The notes beneath the pieces are model-generated. The model was not told the origin of the DNA. It worked only from the letters and a program-made list of their open reading frames with translations, and did not search any database. The translations under genes and the position numbers were made by a program. DNA of 64,000 bases from Acidobacteriota bacterium (GTDB lineage: Bacteria; Acidobacteriota; Blastocatellia; RBC074). Shown here piece by piece: positions 8,710-17,074 of the stretch (within the stretch, counting starts at the first letter, position 1; every line of letters begins with the position of its first letter). Location of the stretch: positions 186,001-250,000 of the forward strand of contig JAFDVI010000024.1 in NCBI GenBank assembly GCA_018269055.1, read 5' to 3'.

Positions 8710-9265
8710 TTATTTTCGTCTGTATCGGAAAATGCCAGCCCATATAGCCCCACCTGCAACCTTTGCCACGAATTGCCCCAGAATAACCCAGGGTATCAAA
8801 ACGCCGAAGGCCAACGTTGGAAATATAAAACTATCGACGGCCGCGCTAACTATATTTGAGCTATTTACCCGAACCGTCCATGACCTGCCCTCAAGTAAAT
8901 GATAAGTAATCGTATCGGCCACGCCACTTGCCGCAAATGCCACAAATGACGCTAGCGCGATCGGGCCTGCATTGCGATTTAATGCATAAGATAATAGGAG
9001 AACCACTTGCAATCAATGACGCCATTTTCAACCATAACGACTGACGACGCCATGCATCATGAAGTCTGTCCCGCAAAGTTATATCGAGCCCTATAAATAG
9101 AAGGGCATTAATAATTGTAACCGAAGGGCCGAACGCGACCACGCTTAGGTTTGCTGCGATTATAGCTGCCAAGTAAAGCCCAACCAATCCAGTTGTGTTC
9201 AGGGCTTTATATTCGCCGCTATTGAATCGGTCGAGATCGTTATGCACACCCAATAGACACCTCAC
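8710..9265 (-). pseudogene. VUT/YhhQ-family transporter, frameshifted (possible preQ0/queuosine-precursor uptake)
   Basis: A multi-pass membrane protein split over two frames. The N-part (9265 to about 9005) has 'LYLAAIIAANLSVVAFGPSV' and 'NALLFIGLDITLRDRLHDAW'. The C-part (about 9012 to 8710) has 'LSYALNRNAGPIALASFVAF', 'ASGVADTITYHLL' and 'NIVSAAVDSFIFPTLAFG'. This order is that of the VUT (vitamin uptake transporter) family, which includes the preQ0 importer YhhQ. One frameshift near 9000-9010 breaks it; a sequencing error cannot be excluded. It lies downstream of the tgt-methyltransferase operon on the same strand. A queuosine link with tgt is attractive but unproven. Confidence 0.6.
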
Positions 9266-9284
9266 CCAATCTTACTTGAACTCA

Positions 9285-9370
9285 TCTCATAAAATAACTG
9301 GTAGCGTCTCGGAGTGGTGAATTTGCTGAGGATTATTGCTCCGTTACACCATTCCGAGTATTTATGAGAC
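9285..9370 (-). promoter_or_regulatory. Long imperfect hairpin between the methyltransferase and the VUT pseudogene
   Basis: An inner stem of 12 bp with one mismatch (9308-9319 with 9347-9358) is extended by an outer pair of TCTCATAAAATA and TATTTATGAGA arms (9285-9296 and 9359-9369). It fills the 115-base gap after the methyltransferase stop at 9380. No U-tract follows on the minus strand, so it may be a weak terminator, an mRNA-stabilising structure or a small mobile-repeat relic. It does not match the preQ1 riboswitch patterns I know. Confidence 0.4.
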
Positions 9371-9379
9371 TACTTCTTA

Positions 9380-10186
9380 TCACTTACTTATTCTGAATAC
9401 TATTTCAGTGCTAAAGGCGAATCGCTTGACCATCCAATTTGCATTGGACACCATTTCATGAAACCTTGTTTCGTAATTGAGGGCCATTCCCTTATCTCTA
9501 CCCCCAAGCGTATGGATAGGAAATGACACGAACAAATGTCTAGCTTTCACGCTGTCCACAAGCCTCTGGCCAGAGGCTCTGTCTACCTGCTCCAAGCATG
9601 GTATAGATTTGAGAATAAATGCGACATCTACCTCGCGAGTGGGAGGAAACCTGATTACATCACAAGCCTCTGCTTTACCTTCCATTTTAATTAGCGCCAG
9701 AAACCCATCTAAGAATCCCATCATATCTCTGTAAATGTCGAACGCATAGTATTCGGCTTTCTCAGCTATTGGCATCCACGGGATCGAGAGAGGATTCAGC
9801 CCGCAGGCAATATCAAGCACTGATCGTATCGGAGGGAGATCAGACATCATCTCTGCGTAAAATTCCTCCAGAATTGGTAGACGCTCTCTTGTGGATGAAT
9901 GATGAGACATGACCTTTTTACACGCTTGCAGAAAATCAATACGATCACTTGACTGAAACGCTTCTTTCAGGTGATCCAACCACTTCAAATAGCTCGGTTT
10001 TATGTCAAGATAAGCGCCGCCGACTTGATGCAATTTGTTCTTAGTAGCCTTGATCGCTTCTTTAAGGCTCCGTCGTTTTAATAGTTCTTGAACGCCAATG
10101 TCTTTTATAAAATCCTCAGATACGTTCCGGTACTTGGAACTCTGGAGAACATTGCTAACAAGCCGAGCCAGTTGTTCGTTTTCCAT
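9380..10186 (-). CDS. 16S rRNA (guanine1405-N7)-methyltransferase, ArmA/Rmt/FmrO family (copy 1)
   Basis: A 268-residue SAM-dependent methyltransferase of the aminoglycoside-resistance family that includes ArmA, RmtA-H and the actinomycete Sgm/GrmA/KgmB enzymes. Known members methylate N7 of G1405 in helix 44 of the assembled 30S subunit and block 4,6-disubstituted deoxystreptamine drugs. Family signs: an N-terminal helical domain with 'VSNVLQSSKYRNV' (compare SKKYR in RmtB), 'HHSSTRERL' (residues 95-103), the SAM motif 'VLDIACGLNPLSIPWM' (123-138), 'DVAFILKSIPCLEQ' and the late 'HLFVSFPIHTLGGRDKGM'. Typical relatives are 250-275 residues. It is the last intact gene of the tgt-arm-rsmI-arm run, 30 bases after rsmI. 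Position specificity (G1405) is inferred from the family. Confidence 0.88.
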   Translation of the reverse strand: MENEQLARLVSNVLQSSKYRNVSEDFIKDIGVQELLKRRSLKEAIKATKNKLHQVGGAYLDIKPSYLKWLDHLKEAFQSSDRIDFLQACKKVMSHHSSTRERLPILEEFYAEMMSDLPPIRSVLDIACGLNPLSIPWMPIAEKAEYYAFDIYRDMMGFLDGFLALIKMEGKAEACDVIRFPPTREVDVAFILKSIPCLEQVDRASGQRLVDSVKARHLFVSFPIHTLGGRDKGMALNYETRFHEMVSNANWMVKRFAFSTEIVFRISK

Positions 10187-10216
10187 ATGAGATTCTCAAC
10201 CAGATCAGGTTCGCCC

Positions 10217-10885
10217 TTAGGAGTCTACTCCAGAGATCACAACTACGTACTCACCTCTGGGCTCCGTCTCATCGAAGAGGCCCAATAAAGTTGAAAGTTC
10301 TCCCCTTTGAACTGTTTCATACATCTTCGTTAGTTCATTCGCCAATACAGCCTTGCGATCTCCGAGTACTTCGATGGCATCCTTCAAAAACCCTTTGAGC
10401 CTGTAAGGGCTTTCATAAAAGATAAGCGTATGGGGCGAATACTTATCAACTTCCAGGAACCTTCGCCGAGGACCAGGCTTGCGAGGCGGGAAACCCCGAA
10501 ACGTAAATCCATGAGTCGGCAGCCCGGATAATATGACGGCCATAACGAATGCGCTCGGACCAGGAATCATAGTCAAATTGATTCCCGACAGTATCGCCCG
10601 GCGAACCAAGGTGAAGCCTGGGTCAGAGATGCCCGGTGTGCCTGCGTCAGTGACAAGGGCTACAGATTTACCCTGTTCGATTAACTCTATTATCTTTTCT
10701 CCAACGCGGTGTTCATTGTGCTCGTGGAATGACAGCAGCGGTTTTTTGATATCAAAATGCTTGAGCAGCATCCCCGTCCTTCGAGTGTCTTCACTCGCAA
10801 TCATATCTACTGCTCGAAGCGTGTCCAATGCGCGTAAGGTAATATCGCTTAAATTCCCAATCGGTGTGGCAACCAGATATAGCAT
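10217..10885 (-). CDS. rsmI: 16S rRNA (cytidine1402-2'-O)-methyltransferase RsmI
   Basis: A 222-residue tetrapyrrole-methylase-fold enzyme that 2'-O-methylates C1402 of 16S rRNA, close to the decoding site. Signatures: '[20 protein letters not shown]' at the start, '[16 protein letters not shown]', 'LLSFHEHNE', '[16 protein letters not shown]', '[17 protein letters not shown]' and '[11 protein letters not shown]'. It ends soon after 'PRGEYVVVI', so it lacks the C-terminal extension of the roughly 286-residue E. coli enzyme. ATG 10885 is chosen because GGAG lies 7 bases before it. An rsmI between two Arm-type methyltransferases is unusual. C1402 and G1405 lie in the same part of helix 44, suggesting a joint resistance or fitness role. 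Confidence 0.93.
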   Translation of the reverse strand: MLYLVATPIGNLSDITLRALDTLRAVDMIASEDTRRTGMLLKHFDIKKPLLSFHEHNEHRVGEKIIELIEQGKSVALVTDAGTPGISDPGFTLVRRAILSGINLTMIPGPSAFVMAVILSGLPTHGFTFRGFPPRKPGPRRRFLEVDKYSPHTLIFYESPYRLKGFLKDAIEVLGDRKAVLANELTKMYETVQRGELSTLLGLFDETEPRGEYVVVISGVDS

Positions 10886-10928
10886 CAGAGCACTCCAGAG
10901 CTGAGGCAATTATCCCAACCGCAGAAAC

Positions 10929-11759
10929 TCAGCTCTTCATCTTGTCAACACAAAAGACGAGCTCGTTCTCGAATTCAAGTTCAATTGTGCCCCACGGTCT
11001 TTGCTCGATAATTGAGTGAAAGAGCTGGCGATAACGCTCTGCCAGGCTCCATCGCCCTGTCAAATTCTTTGAAGCAAAAGAGACAACAAGATAGCGAACG
11101 CGCAAAGCATCAAATAAAGGTATAGTGCAACCGCGCAGACGTTTCTCAAACCGGGGAACCTCTTTAAGGATGAGCGCAACATCTCCTTCCTCCTCAGGAA
11201 AATTCACCAGCACGTCCTGCAACTTTGCCAGCGGCTCCAAGCCTTGCAGAGTAAAATAGTGATTCGTGAATCCGATCCTTTCTTCATGAATGTCGTAAGC
11301 ATAATATCGAGTCGTTGTGGGTAGCGACATCCAGGGGAACGATAGGGGGTTCAGCCCGCAGGCGATATCGAGAATCACCTGCGGCCTTCCAGTCACATCA
11401 AATATCTTGGAATAGAACTCGTCCAGGAATGGGAGTCGCTCTCTCGTAGAGGTATGGGCGGCCATGATGCTCGCACAGGTTTCCTTCATTACGACCGGAT
11501 TCCCGGAACTGATGGCAGTTTCTAATTGTTCTTCAGCCGCCGCATAATCAGGGTCACCCAGATAAGGCGCTATAACCTCATGCAACTTCTTTTTTGCAGC
11601 TTGTATGGCATTAGATTTCTTCTTATGGTGCTTCAATTCCCTTGCTATTAAATCTTGGATGGTTGCCTCACAGACCCCCATGCGCCGATATTTTTTCGAT
11701 TGTCGTATTTGTGAAATTACTGATTCCATATCAGCATTCTGGTCGTGCGGCAATTTCAA
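10929..11759 (-). CDS. 16S rRNA (guanine1405-N7)-methyltransferase, ArmA/Rmt/FmrO family (copy 2)
   Basis: A 276-residue second member of the Arm/Rmt family. It shows 'VISQIRQSKKYRRMGVCEAT' near the N-terminus, 'AAHTSTRERLPFLDEFYSKI' (about 100-119), the SAM motif 'VILDIACGLNPLSFPWM' (128-144), 'DVALILKEVPRFEKR' and 'VRYLVVSFASKNLTGR'. It is clearly divergent from copy 1 (shared motifs, different sequence), so this is not a fresh duplication. The TTG start at 11759 is preferred because a very strong GGAGGAGG lies just before it; ATG 11729 is the alternative. It is the second gene of the operon, 86 bases after tgt and 43 before rsmI. The two copies may differ in substrate state or expression. 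Confidence 0.88.
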   Translation of the reverse strand: MKLPHDQNADMESVISQIRQSKKYRRMGVCEATIQDLIARELKHHKKKSNAIQAAKKKLHEVIAPYLGDPDYAAAEEQLETAISSGNPVVMKETCASIMAAHTSTRERLPFLDEFYSKIFDVTGRPQVILDIACGLNPLSFPWMSLPTTTRYYAYDIHEERIGFTNHYFTLQGLEPLAKLQDVLVNFPEEEGDVALILKEVPRFEKRLRGCTIPLFDALRVRYLVVSFASKNLTGRWSLAERYRQLFHSIIEQRPWGTIELEFENELVFCVDKMKS

Positions 11760-11845
11760 TCACCTCCTCCAAAATATATCAGTATCAATTTTGTAACTTC
11801 ATTTGCTTTAGAAAAGGAAAGACTTGTAACAATTGACAAGGCCCT

Positions 11846-13012
11846 TTATTGATTGACAATGTCTCCGACACTTTTAAGTTCGGACAGTGTCTTATCATTT
11901 GAATAAGTTCTCAATCTTTCTATGAGAGTAGCCATGAATCTCAGGTTATGAATCGTTGCCAACCTTAGAAAGAGGGCGTCATTCATCTTGAACAAATGAT
12001 GCAAATACCCTAGCGAATATTTTGAGCAGCTCAGGCAATCACAACCTTCATAGACGGGGCTATCTGTCTTGATATGCTTTTTGTCGTTAACATAAACATA
12101 GCTGAACCAGTCCCCCCGCAATTGCTCTAAAGCTTGCTCCTTCTTTGAAGCAAATGAGTAAAGTCGGCCCTGCCGCGCGTCTCTTGTGGGCAAAGAACTA
12201 TCAAAAATGTCATAGCCATACCTGTTGCACTCGACGATGTTTTGCGGGTGTCCTATTCCTAATGCATGCAGAGGAAAGCTCGACGGTACTAATTCTCTGG
12301 TATATGCGATTATGTCAATCAGCAATTTTCCTTCACTATCCAGCGGCCACCCTCCATACCCGTATCCATCGAAACCGATCTCTAGCAGTGCCTCAGCACA
12401 GCGCTTGCGCAACTCTTGTGACCGCCCCCCCTGAATCACCGCAAACAATAAAGGACGATCTTCCTCAGTAAGCCCTCTTTGGTTCAGGATATGCACAAAC
12501 TCTAGTTTACAGCGACGAACCCAGTCTATCGTCCTTTTGACTGATTCTTGTTGTACTTCGAACGAGTCATCGGGATGCGTGCAGTCATCGAGACATATCA
12601 CAACATCACTCCCATAACTCAACTGTAACTGAACGGTTTTTTCCGGCGTCAACTGGTATTTACGGACTGCCCCTTCGGGTTTAAAGATGATCCCCCTATC
12701 CGTCATCTGGCCATACTTGGGATTCTGACGAATCAAAGAGTAGGCCTGAAACCCTCCCGAATCGGTTATGATTGGTTTATCCCATCCAGCCATACGGTGC
12801 AATCCACCGAGGGCTCTTACTGTGGAAGAGCCGGGGCGCTGCATCAGATGAAATGTATTCATGACTACAGCCTCAATCCCGCATTGTTCTACGTCAAGGC
12901 TGTCGACTGAACGAACGACGCCGAACGTAGCATCCGGTGTAAAGATGGGAAGACGCAATTGACCATGAGGCAGTTCTAAAAACTCTTCACCTGAAGATAG
13001 ACGCGATTTCAT
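11846..13012 (-). CDS. tgt: tRNA-guanine transglycosylase (Tgt) family protein
   Basis: A 388-residue Tgt-fold enzyme, which in bacteria swaps G34 of GUN-anticodon tRNAs for preQ1 on the way to queuosine. Visible: 'MNTFHLMQRPGSSTVRALGG', 'PIITDSGGFQAYSL' with the general Asp (D84), 'QLSYGSDVVICLDDCTHP', 'LFAVIQGGRSQELRKR', 'GYGYGGWPLDSEG', the nucleophile region 'DIFDSSLPTRDARQGRLYS', and a zinc site C-x-C-x2-C ('CDCLSC') followed by a His about 11 residues on. All catalytic parts seem present. The sequence differs from housekeeping Tgt at several usual signatures, so a specialised paralogue is likely. It is first gene of the methyltransferase operon. From memory, some clinical rmt genes also sit beside a tRNA-ribosyltransferase gene. 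Confidence 0.88.
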   Translation of the reverse strand: MKSRLSSGEEFLELPHGQLRLPIFTPDATFGVVRSVDSLDVEQCGIEAVVMNTFHLMQRPGSSTVRALGGLHRMAGWDKPIITDSGGFQAYSLIRQNPKYGQMTDRGIIFKPEGAVRKYQLTPEKTVQLQLSYGSDVVICLDDCTHPDDSFEVQQESVKRTIDWVRRCKLEFVHILNQRGLTEEDRPLLFAVIQGGRSQELRKRCAEALLEIGFDGYGYGGWPLDSEGKLLIDIIAYTRELVPSSFPLHALGIGHPQNIVECNRYGYDIFDSSLPTRDARQGRLYSFASKKEQALEQLRGDWFSYVYVNDKKHIKTDSPVYEGCDCLSCSKYSLGYLHHLFKMNDALFLRLATIHNLRFMATLIERLRTYSNDKTLSELKSVGDIVNQ

Positions 13013-13079
13013 ATAAAATTATTCCCCAAACCATTCTATATGAAGCCCCTTGCGGTTGCAATTTTCCCACTTTTCTGGT

Positions 13080-13240
13080 GGTGTCCTAGCGAAAAGTTGC
13101 AGCGCCGCAAATGTGGGCAGATCAGAAACTGCTTTACAGTCTCTGACCGAGTAGTTTTCTTGACCCGTGTGGTCAAAGCTCATCAATCAAACAACTCGGG
13201 TATCTGACCCTATCGGTGCAACTTTTGTTAGGACACTACC
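13080..13240. repeat. MITE-like element with terminal inverted repeats
   Basis: Terminal inverted repeats of about 25 bases (13080-13104 and 13214-13240; cores TGTCCTAGCGAAAAGTTGCA and TGCAACTTTTGTTAGGACA, with two mismatches and one terminal variation) enclose about 110 bases without an ORF. The element lies just upstream of tgt and directly abuts the ISL3 transposase fragment, so it may be an ISL3-related end or a small non-autonomous element. It may also have separated the resistance operon from its original promoter. Confidence 0.55.
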
Positions 13241-13493
13241 TAGCACCGAAGAAAATCACAGCGCCCGGGCCACGGTTGTGCGTTTGGCTGTTGCTCAAAG
13301 AGCAGAGAAACTGACGGAAGAAGAACGGCTGTTGCGCCAGACAGTGTTGGACACCAGCCCGCTGGTTGGTCAAGGGGTAGAACTGGTCGAGTCATTCCGC
13401 GAGGCAATTTGCAGCCGCAGCGAAGATAAACTTGCCGCTTGGATGGTGGCGGGTGTGTTTGAAAGTGGGACTGGAAATCAATTCATCCCTTGA
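13241..13493 (+). pseudogene. ISL3-family transposase, C-terminal fragment
   Basis: About 80 residues match the end of ISL3 transposases: 'EKLTEEERLLRQTVLDTSPL', then 'VGQGVELVESFREAICSRSEDKLAAWM'. The zinc-finger and DDE catalytic regions are absent. The orientation is opposite to the N-terminal ISL3 fragment at 6935-7398. It runs directly into the ISKra4 fragment, whose stop codon overlaps its end. Confidence 0.65.
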
Positions 13494-14158
13494 CGCTGAG
13501 CTTGCCAATATGATTCCCACTCACTGTTGGCTCGCGCCACGCGCAGCGCCAGCATCTTCTCCGCGTTCTCTTCCTTCCACCATGCACCTGCTCGTTTGAG
13601 CCTCGCTTGGATCACATGTCGGTGCCCGCTCTCGATCTCGCCCGAGCCGATCGGCAAGCCACGCTCGATTGCACCTTTGTAATCCAAGTACTCGCGATGA
13701 TTAGCCAGGTAGCGATAGCAAGCTCGCATCGGCGATTCCTCTTCCTGATTACAGGACGGCTCCAGATGCGGCTCCAACTCCGACAAGACTTCCGACAGGT
13801 GATTCTCCTTCAACTTCTCCTGCTGCCTCTTGCGCCAACTCGCCGCTTCCAAAGGCGCGATGCGCTCTGCCGCCGCGCTCAAATACTCGCTCACGTGATA
13901 AAAGTTCAACAGGTAGCTTCCCCGCTCGCCGAAACAACGCTCGGCTTGATCGGCGATCCACGCCGCACAATCTCCCAAGCTATGGATTCGCGTCTCGGCC
14001 CCGGCGCCAGCACGCGCCACGCAATCCAGCCAACGATCTCCCACCGCCTCCACTTCCGCCAGCGTCGCCGCGTAGCGCCGCTGAACCTGTCCCGGCTCGT
14101 GCGCCAAGCACAGCCGAGCCTTGCGCCAAGACAACTGCTTGACCTTCCGCCGATCCAC
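13478..14158 (-). pseudogene. ISKra4-type transposase fragment (N-terminally truncated)
   Basis: A 226-residue reading shows the C-terminal half of the ISKra4/UPF0236-like transposases: 'HSLGDCAAWIADQAERCFG', 'LNFYHVSEYLSAAAERI' and the very typical 'GLPIGSGEIESGHRHVIQAR' followed by 'GAWWKEENAEKMLALRV'. Family proteins are about twice as long, and the N-terminal DDE part is missing. The upstream break is near 14160-14196. With the ISL3 piece and the MITE it forms an insertion graveyard between the resistance operon and the biosynthetic genes. Confidence 0.75.
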
Positions 14159-14249
14159 CGACTATAGTGGACCCCGAAGCTCTTAAAGTTCATCAAGACA
14201 AGCCCTTTGTTTCCAACACTCGATTCTGTTCAACCCCTGATTCACATTT

Positions 14250-15617
14250 ATGAGTCTTCCAACCAATCCGAAGCCTGAATTACCAATCGTGCAAACTAAC
14301 ATACCGGGCCAAAACTCATATGAGCACTGGAAACTAGAGCAGGAGCATATCGGCCCTGGTCTTCAAGCAGTAGTACAATGGGCTCAGTTGTGCTTCGTCA
14401 AAGGTGAAGGCGCATATCTAACAGATGCTGACGGGAATGTTTTCATAGACTTGATGGGTGGAAGCGGTGTAAATAGCATTGGTCATTCTCATCCCAGATT
14501 TGTTAAAGCCCTATCAGAACAGCTAGCATCTTTGGTTATCGGGGGGTTCGCTTCTCAGGCACGCCTCGATATGCTTGAAACCATTAAAGGCATCCTCCCC
14601 TCAGGGTTAGACAGAATCCAAGTCTATAGTGGTGGAACCGAAGCTGTTGAGGCGGCGCTCCGTTTAGCTAAATCTTATACGAAGAAGTTCGAGTTTTTGG
14701 GATTCTGGAATGCCTTCCACGGAAAGACAATGGGCAGTCTGGCTCTAACGGATGGAGCCAAGCAAGGGTTGGGTCCGATGGCACCAGGGTTTTATACAGC
14801 TCCTTATGCTTATTGTTATCGTTGCCCATTTGGACTAGAGCCTTCATCCTGCGGACTAGCATGCGTCGAGCATACGAGGGAAGTCATCAAGCATGAGACT
14901 TCCGGAACTCTAGCTGCGATCGTGGTCGAACCCGTTCAGGGGCGGGCTGGCAATATTCCGCCTCCGATCGGCTACCTGAAGGCATTACAGTCCGTAGCCC
15001 GCGAGTTTGATGCACTGCTTATTGCGGATGAAACCATGACATGCTTCGGACGAACAGGTGAGGTTTTTGCGTGCGATCATGAGGGAATCGTACCCGACAT
15101 TATGATCGTCGGCAAAGGAATGGGCGGCGGTTTTCCTGTAACAGGAATCATTTCAAATTCTACTATTATGTCTGCTTCTCCATACGCAGATGCGAGTGCT
15201 AGTTCCTCCAGTTTCGGTGGTTTCCCATTGGCGTGTCTGGCTGTTGACTGCGTTCTCAATGTCATGCTCGAAGAAGATTTGGTTCGGCGATCCGCAAGCG
15301 TAGGCGCTGAAGTGTTAGATATACTGAAAGAATCTGAAAAGGATGTGTCTATTGTGGGTGAAGTCCGAGGTCGAGGTTTGATGATCGGCATCGAGCTTGT
15401 GACTGATAAAGAAAGTAAGCGCCCAATCTCAAAAGAAATGCTACGTCACGTCTATCTAGCGCTGCTTAAGAAGGGAGTCTTGGTGATGGTCGGAGGCAAT
15501 AGCTTGCGCCTATATCCTCCGCTTTCCATTAGCAGTGAGATTGCTAAACAGGCCGCTTCAATAATCGCCGACGTATTATGGGAAGAGGACAAAGCATTCA
15601 GCAATGGGACAGATTAG
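14250..15617 (+). CDS. Class III PLP aminotransferase
   Basis: A 455-residue aminotransferase of fold type I, class III (ornithine/GABA/diaminobutyrate type). It carries 'GAYLTDADGNVFIDLMGGSG' near residue 55, the PLP-phosphate site 'YSGGTEAVEAALRLAK', 'NAFHGKTMGSLALT', 'VVEPVQGRAGNIPPP', 'LLIADETMTCFGRTG' (Asp contacting the pyridine N) and the PLP lysine in 'DIMIVGKGMGGGFPV'. In aminoglycoside clusters, class III enzymes such as NeoB/BtrB-type aminotransferases aminate the C6' aldehyde of sugar units. Being first gene of the plus-strand biosynthetic run makes a similar job plausible here. The substrate is inferred. An odd 'CYRCPFG...CGLAC' cysteine-rich insert at about 190-210 also occurs in some relatives. 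Confidence 0.85.
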   Translation: MSLPTNPKPELPIVQTNIPGQNSYEHWKLEQEHIGPGLQAVVQWAQLCFVKGEGAYLTDADGNVFIDLMGGSGVNSIGHSHPRFVKALSEQLASLVIGGFASQARLDMLETIKGILPSGLDRIQVYSGGTEAVEAALRLAKSYTKKFEFLGFWNAFHGKTMGSLALTDGAKQGLGPMAPGFYTAPYAYCYRCPFGLEPSSCGLACVEHTREVIKHETSGTLAAIVVEPVQGRAGNIPPPIGYLKALQSVAREFDALLIADETMTCFGRTGEVFACDHEGIVPDIMIVGKGMGGGFPVTGIISNSTIMSASPYADASASSSSFGGFPLACLAVDCVLNVMLEEDLVRRSASVGAEVLDILKESEKDVSIVGEVRGRGLMIGIELVTDKESKRPISKEMLRHVYLALLKKGVLVMVGGNSLRLYPPLSISSEIAKQAASIIADVLWEEDKAFSNGTD

Positions 15618-15729
15618 CTGAGCACGTTCGGAATGTTTCCGATATAGCTCGAGCTTGGATAGCTCAATCTCTGACGGTAACCTCGGCCTGGAATATTGAC
15701 GATTTTTCAACCCAGATTTATTTACGATT

Positions 15730-17031
15730 ATGACCTGTATCTACGAGAATCTTGCAAATCAGAAACTGGCAATAATGGGAGGTGAGCCAATCAGGCAAAA
15801 GCCATGGCCTGATTGGCCACGTGCCGATGAGAAGACAGCAGGCCTTTTGCTGGACGTCTTGCATTCAGAGCGATGGGCGATCAGTGGAATGTATAACGGG
15901 AAAAAACTCTACGAGCGGCGGTTTGCCGAGGCTTTCTCGGCGTACAACGGTGTCCCGTATTGCGTACCAACTTCTAGTGGCACAACTGCTCTGACCATCG
16001 CCATGGAAGCGATAGGGGTTCGACAAGGAGACGAGGTTCTTGTTCCGGGGCTTACCTGGGTGGCCTGCGCCTCTTCGGTGACTGCGATTGGCGCTGTTCC
16101 GATTTTGGTGGATGTCGAAGAACAAACACTTTGTATGTCAGCCGAAGCCGCGCAAGCGGCTATCTCGCCGCGCACTGCTGCAATTATGGTAGTCCACTTG
16201 TATTGTAATGTAGCGGATCTTGATGCCTTTGTCAGGCTTTCGGAAAAGACAGGCATTCCTCTGATCGAAGATTGCGCGCAAGCTCACGGTGCCATGTGGC
16301 GAGGTCGTCATGTAGGTACGTTTGGAAAAATCGGTGCCTTCAGCATGCAGGATTCTAAGGTACTGACCAGTGGAGAGGGAGGCGCCGCTATCACTAGCGA
16401 CTTAGTGCTGCATGATCGGATGCAACTATTCCGTGCCGACGGCCGCCGCTATAGGAATAATCCTCCGCCCTTAGGACATCCAGAATTAGAAGAGGCCGGC
16501 TCAGTTGACGGGCATAATATGTGCCTATCTGAGTTCCAGGCAGCGATTCTACTTGATCGCCTAACGCACCTGGATGAGGAGAACAGATGTCGCGAGGGTA
16601 ACGTTGAGTATCTGCGCACGCTCTTGTCCGACATTGGCGACATTACACCTTTGTCGCGTCGACAGGAGATTGATGCGCTGACCTGTTATCAATTTTGCGT
16701 CCGTCTAAATCTCAGCGCTTTTGGCAATCTCGACATCGACATTTTACGTCAAGCGCTGATGGCGGAGTTAAATTTGTATTCTGACCCGGTAGACGCACCG
16801 CTTAATGAGAATGCGCTATACAATCCCTTAAAATCTCTTCGGTTCGATCCTACGGGAGATATGGCAAAGCGTCTGGACCCGAAACGATTTCACTTGCCAA
16901 TAGCATCGAAGGCAAAGCAAGAATGCCTGACGTTACCACATAAAGTTTTTTTGGGAGGCAAAGAAGAGGTTGAAGATATCGCGGCTGCTTTTGCCAAGGT
17001 GAAAATGAATTACCGGTCGCTCCGCAAGTGA
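15730..17031 (+). CDS. DegT/DnrJ-type aminotransferase, scyllo-inosose aminotransferase-like (copy 1)
   Basis: A 433-residue PLP enzyme of the DegT/DnrJ/EryC1 group. It belongs to the branch of StsC (scyllo-inosose aminotransferase) and BtrS/NeoB-type (2-deoxy-scyllo-inosose aminotransferase) enzymes. Branch marks: the opening 'AIMGGEPIRQKPWPDWPR', 'SERWAISGMYNGKKLYERRF', 'TSSGTTALTIAMEA', 'PGLTWVACASSVTAIGAVP', 'IEDCAQAHGAMWRGRHVGT' and the PLP lysine in 'MQDSKVLTSGEGGA'. Such enzymes use L-glutamine to aminate a keto-cyclitol. The paralogue at 24774-26078 shares this plan, so two amino groups may be put on one ring, or one ring amino plus one sugar amino. ATG 15730 is the only good start; its ribosome site is weak. 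Confidence 0.87.
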   Translation: MTCIYENLANQKLAIMGGEPIRQKPWPDWPRADEKTAGLLLDVLHSERWAISGMYNGKKLYERRFAEAFSAYNGVPYCVPTSSGTTALTIAMEAIGVRQGDEVLVPGLTWVACASSVTAIGAVPILVDVEEQTLCMSAEAAQAAISPRTAAIMVVHLYCNVADLDAFVRLSEKTGIPLIEDCAQAHGAMWRGRHVGTFGKIGAFSMQDSKVLTSGEGGAAITSDLVLHDRMQLFRADGRRYRNNPPPLGHPELEEAGSVDGHNMCLSEFQAAILLDRLTHLDEENRCREGNVEYLRTLLSDIGDITPLSRRQEIDALTCYQFCVRLNLSAFGNLDIDILRQALMAELNLYSDPVDAPLNENALYNPLKSLRFDPTGDMAKRLDPKRFHLPIASKAKQECLTLPHKVFLGGKEEVEDIAAAFAKVKMNYRSLRK

Positions 17032-17074
17032 TGTGACCAGCGCTGCATTGACGCGCCTTTTCCGGAGATTGACA

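Noticed and set aside
9266-9379. preQ1 riboswitch upstream of the VUT transporter
   Set aside because: The region forms a long hairpin but shows no known preQ1-I core or class II pattern.
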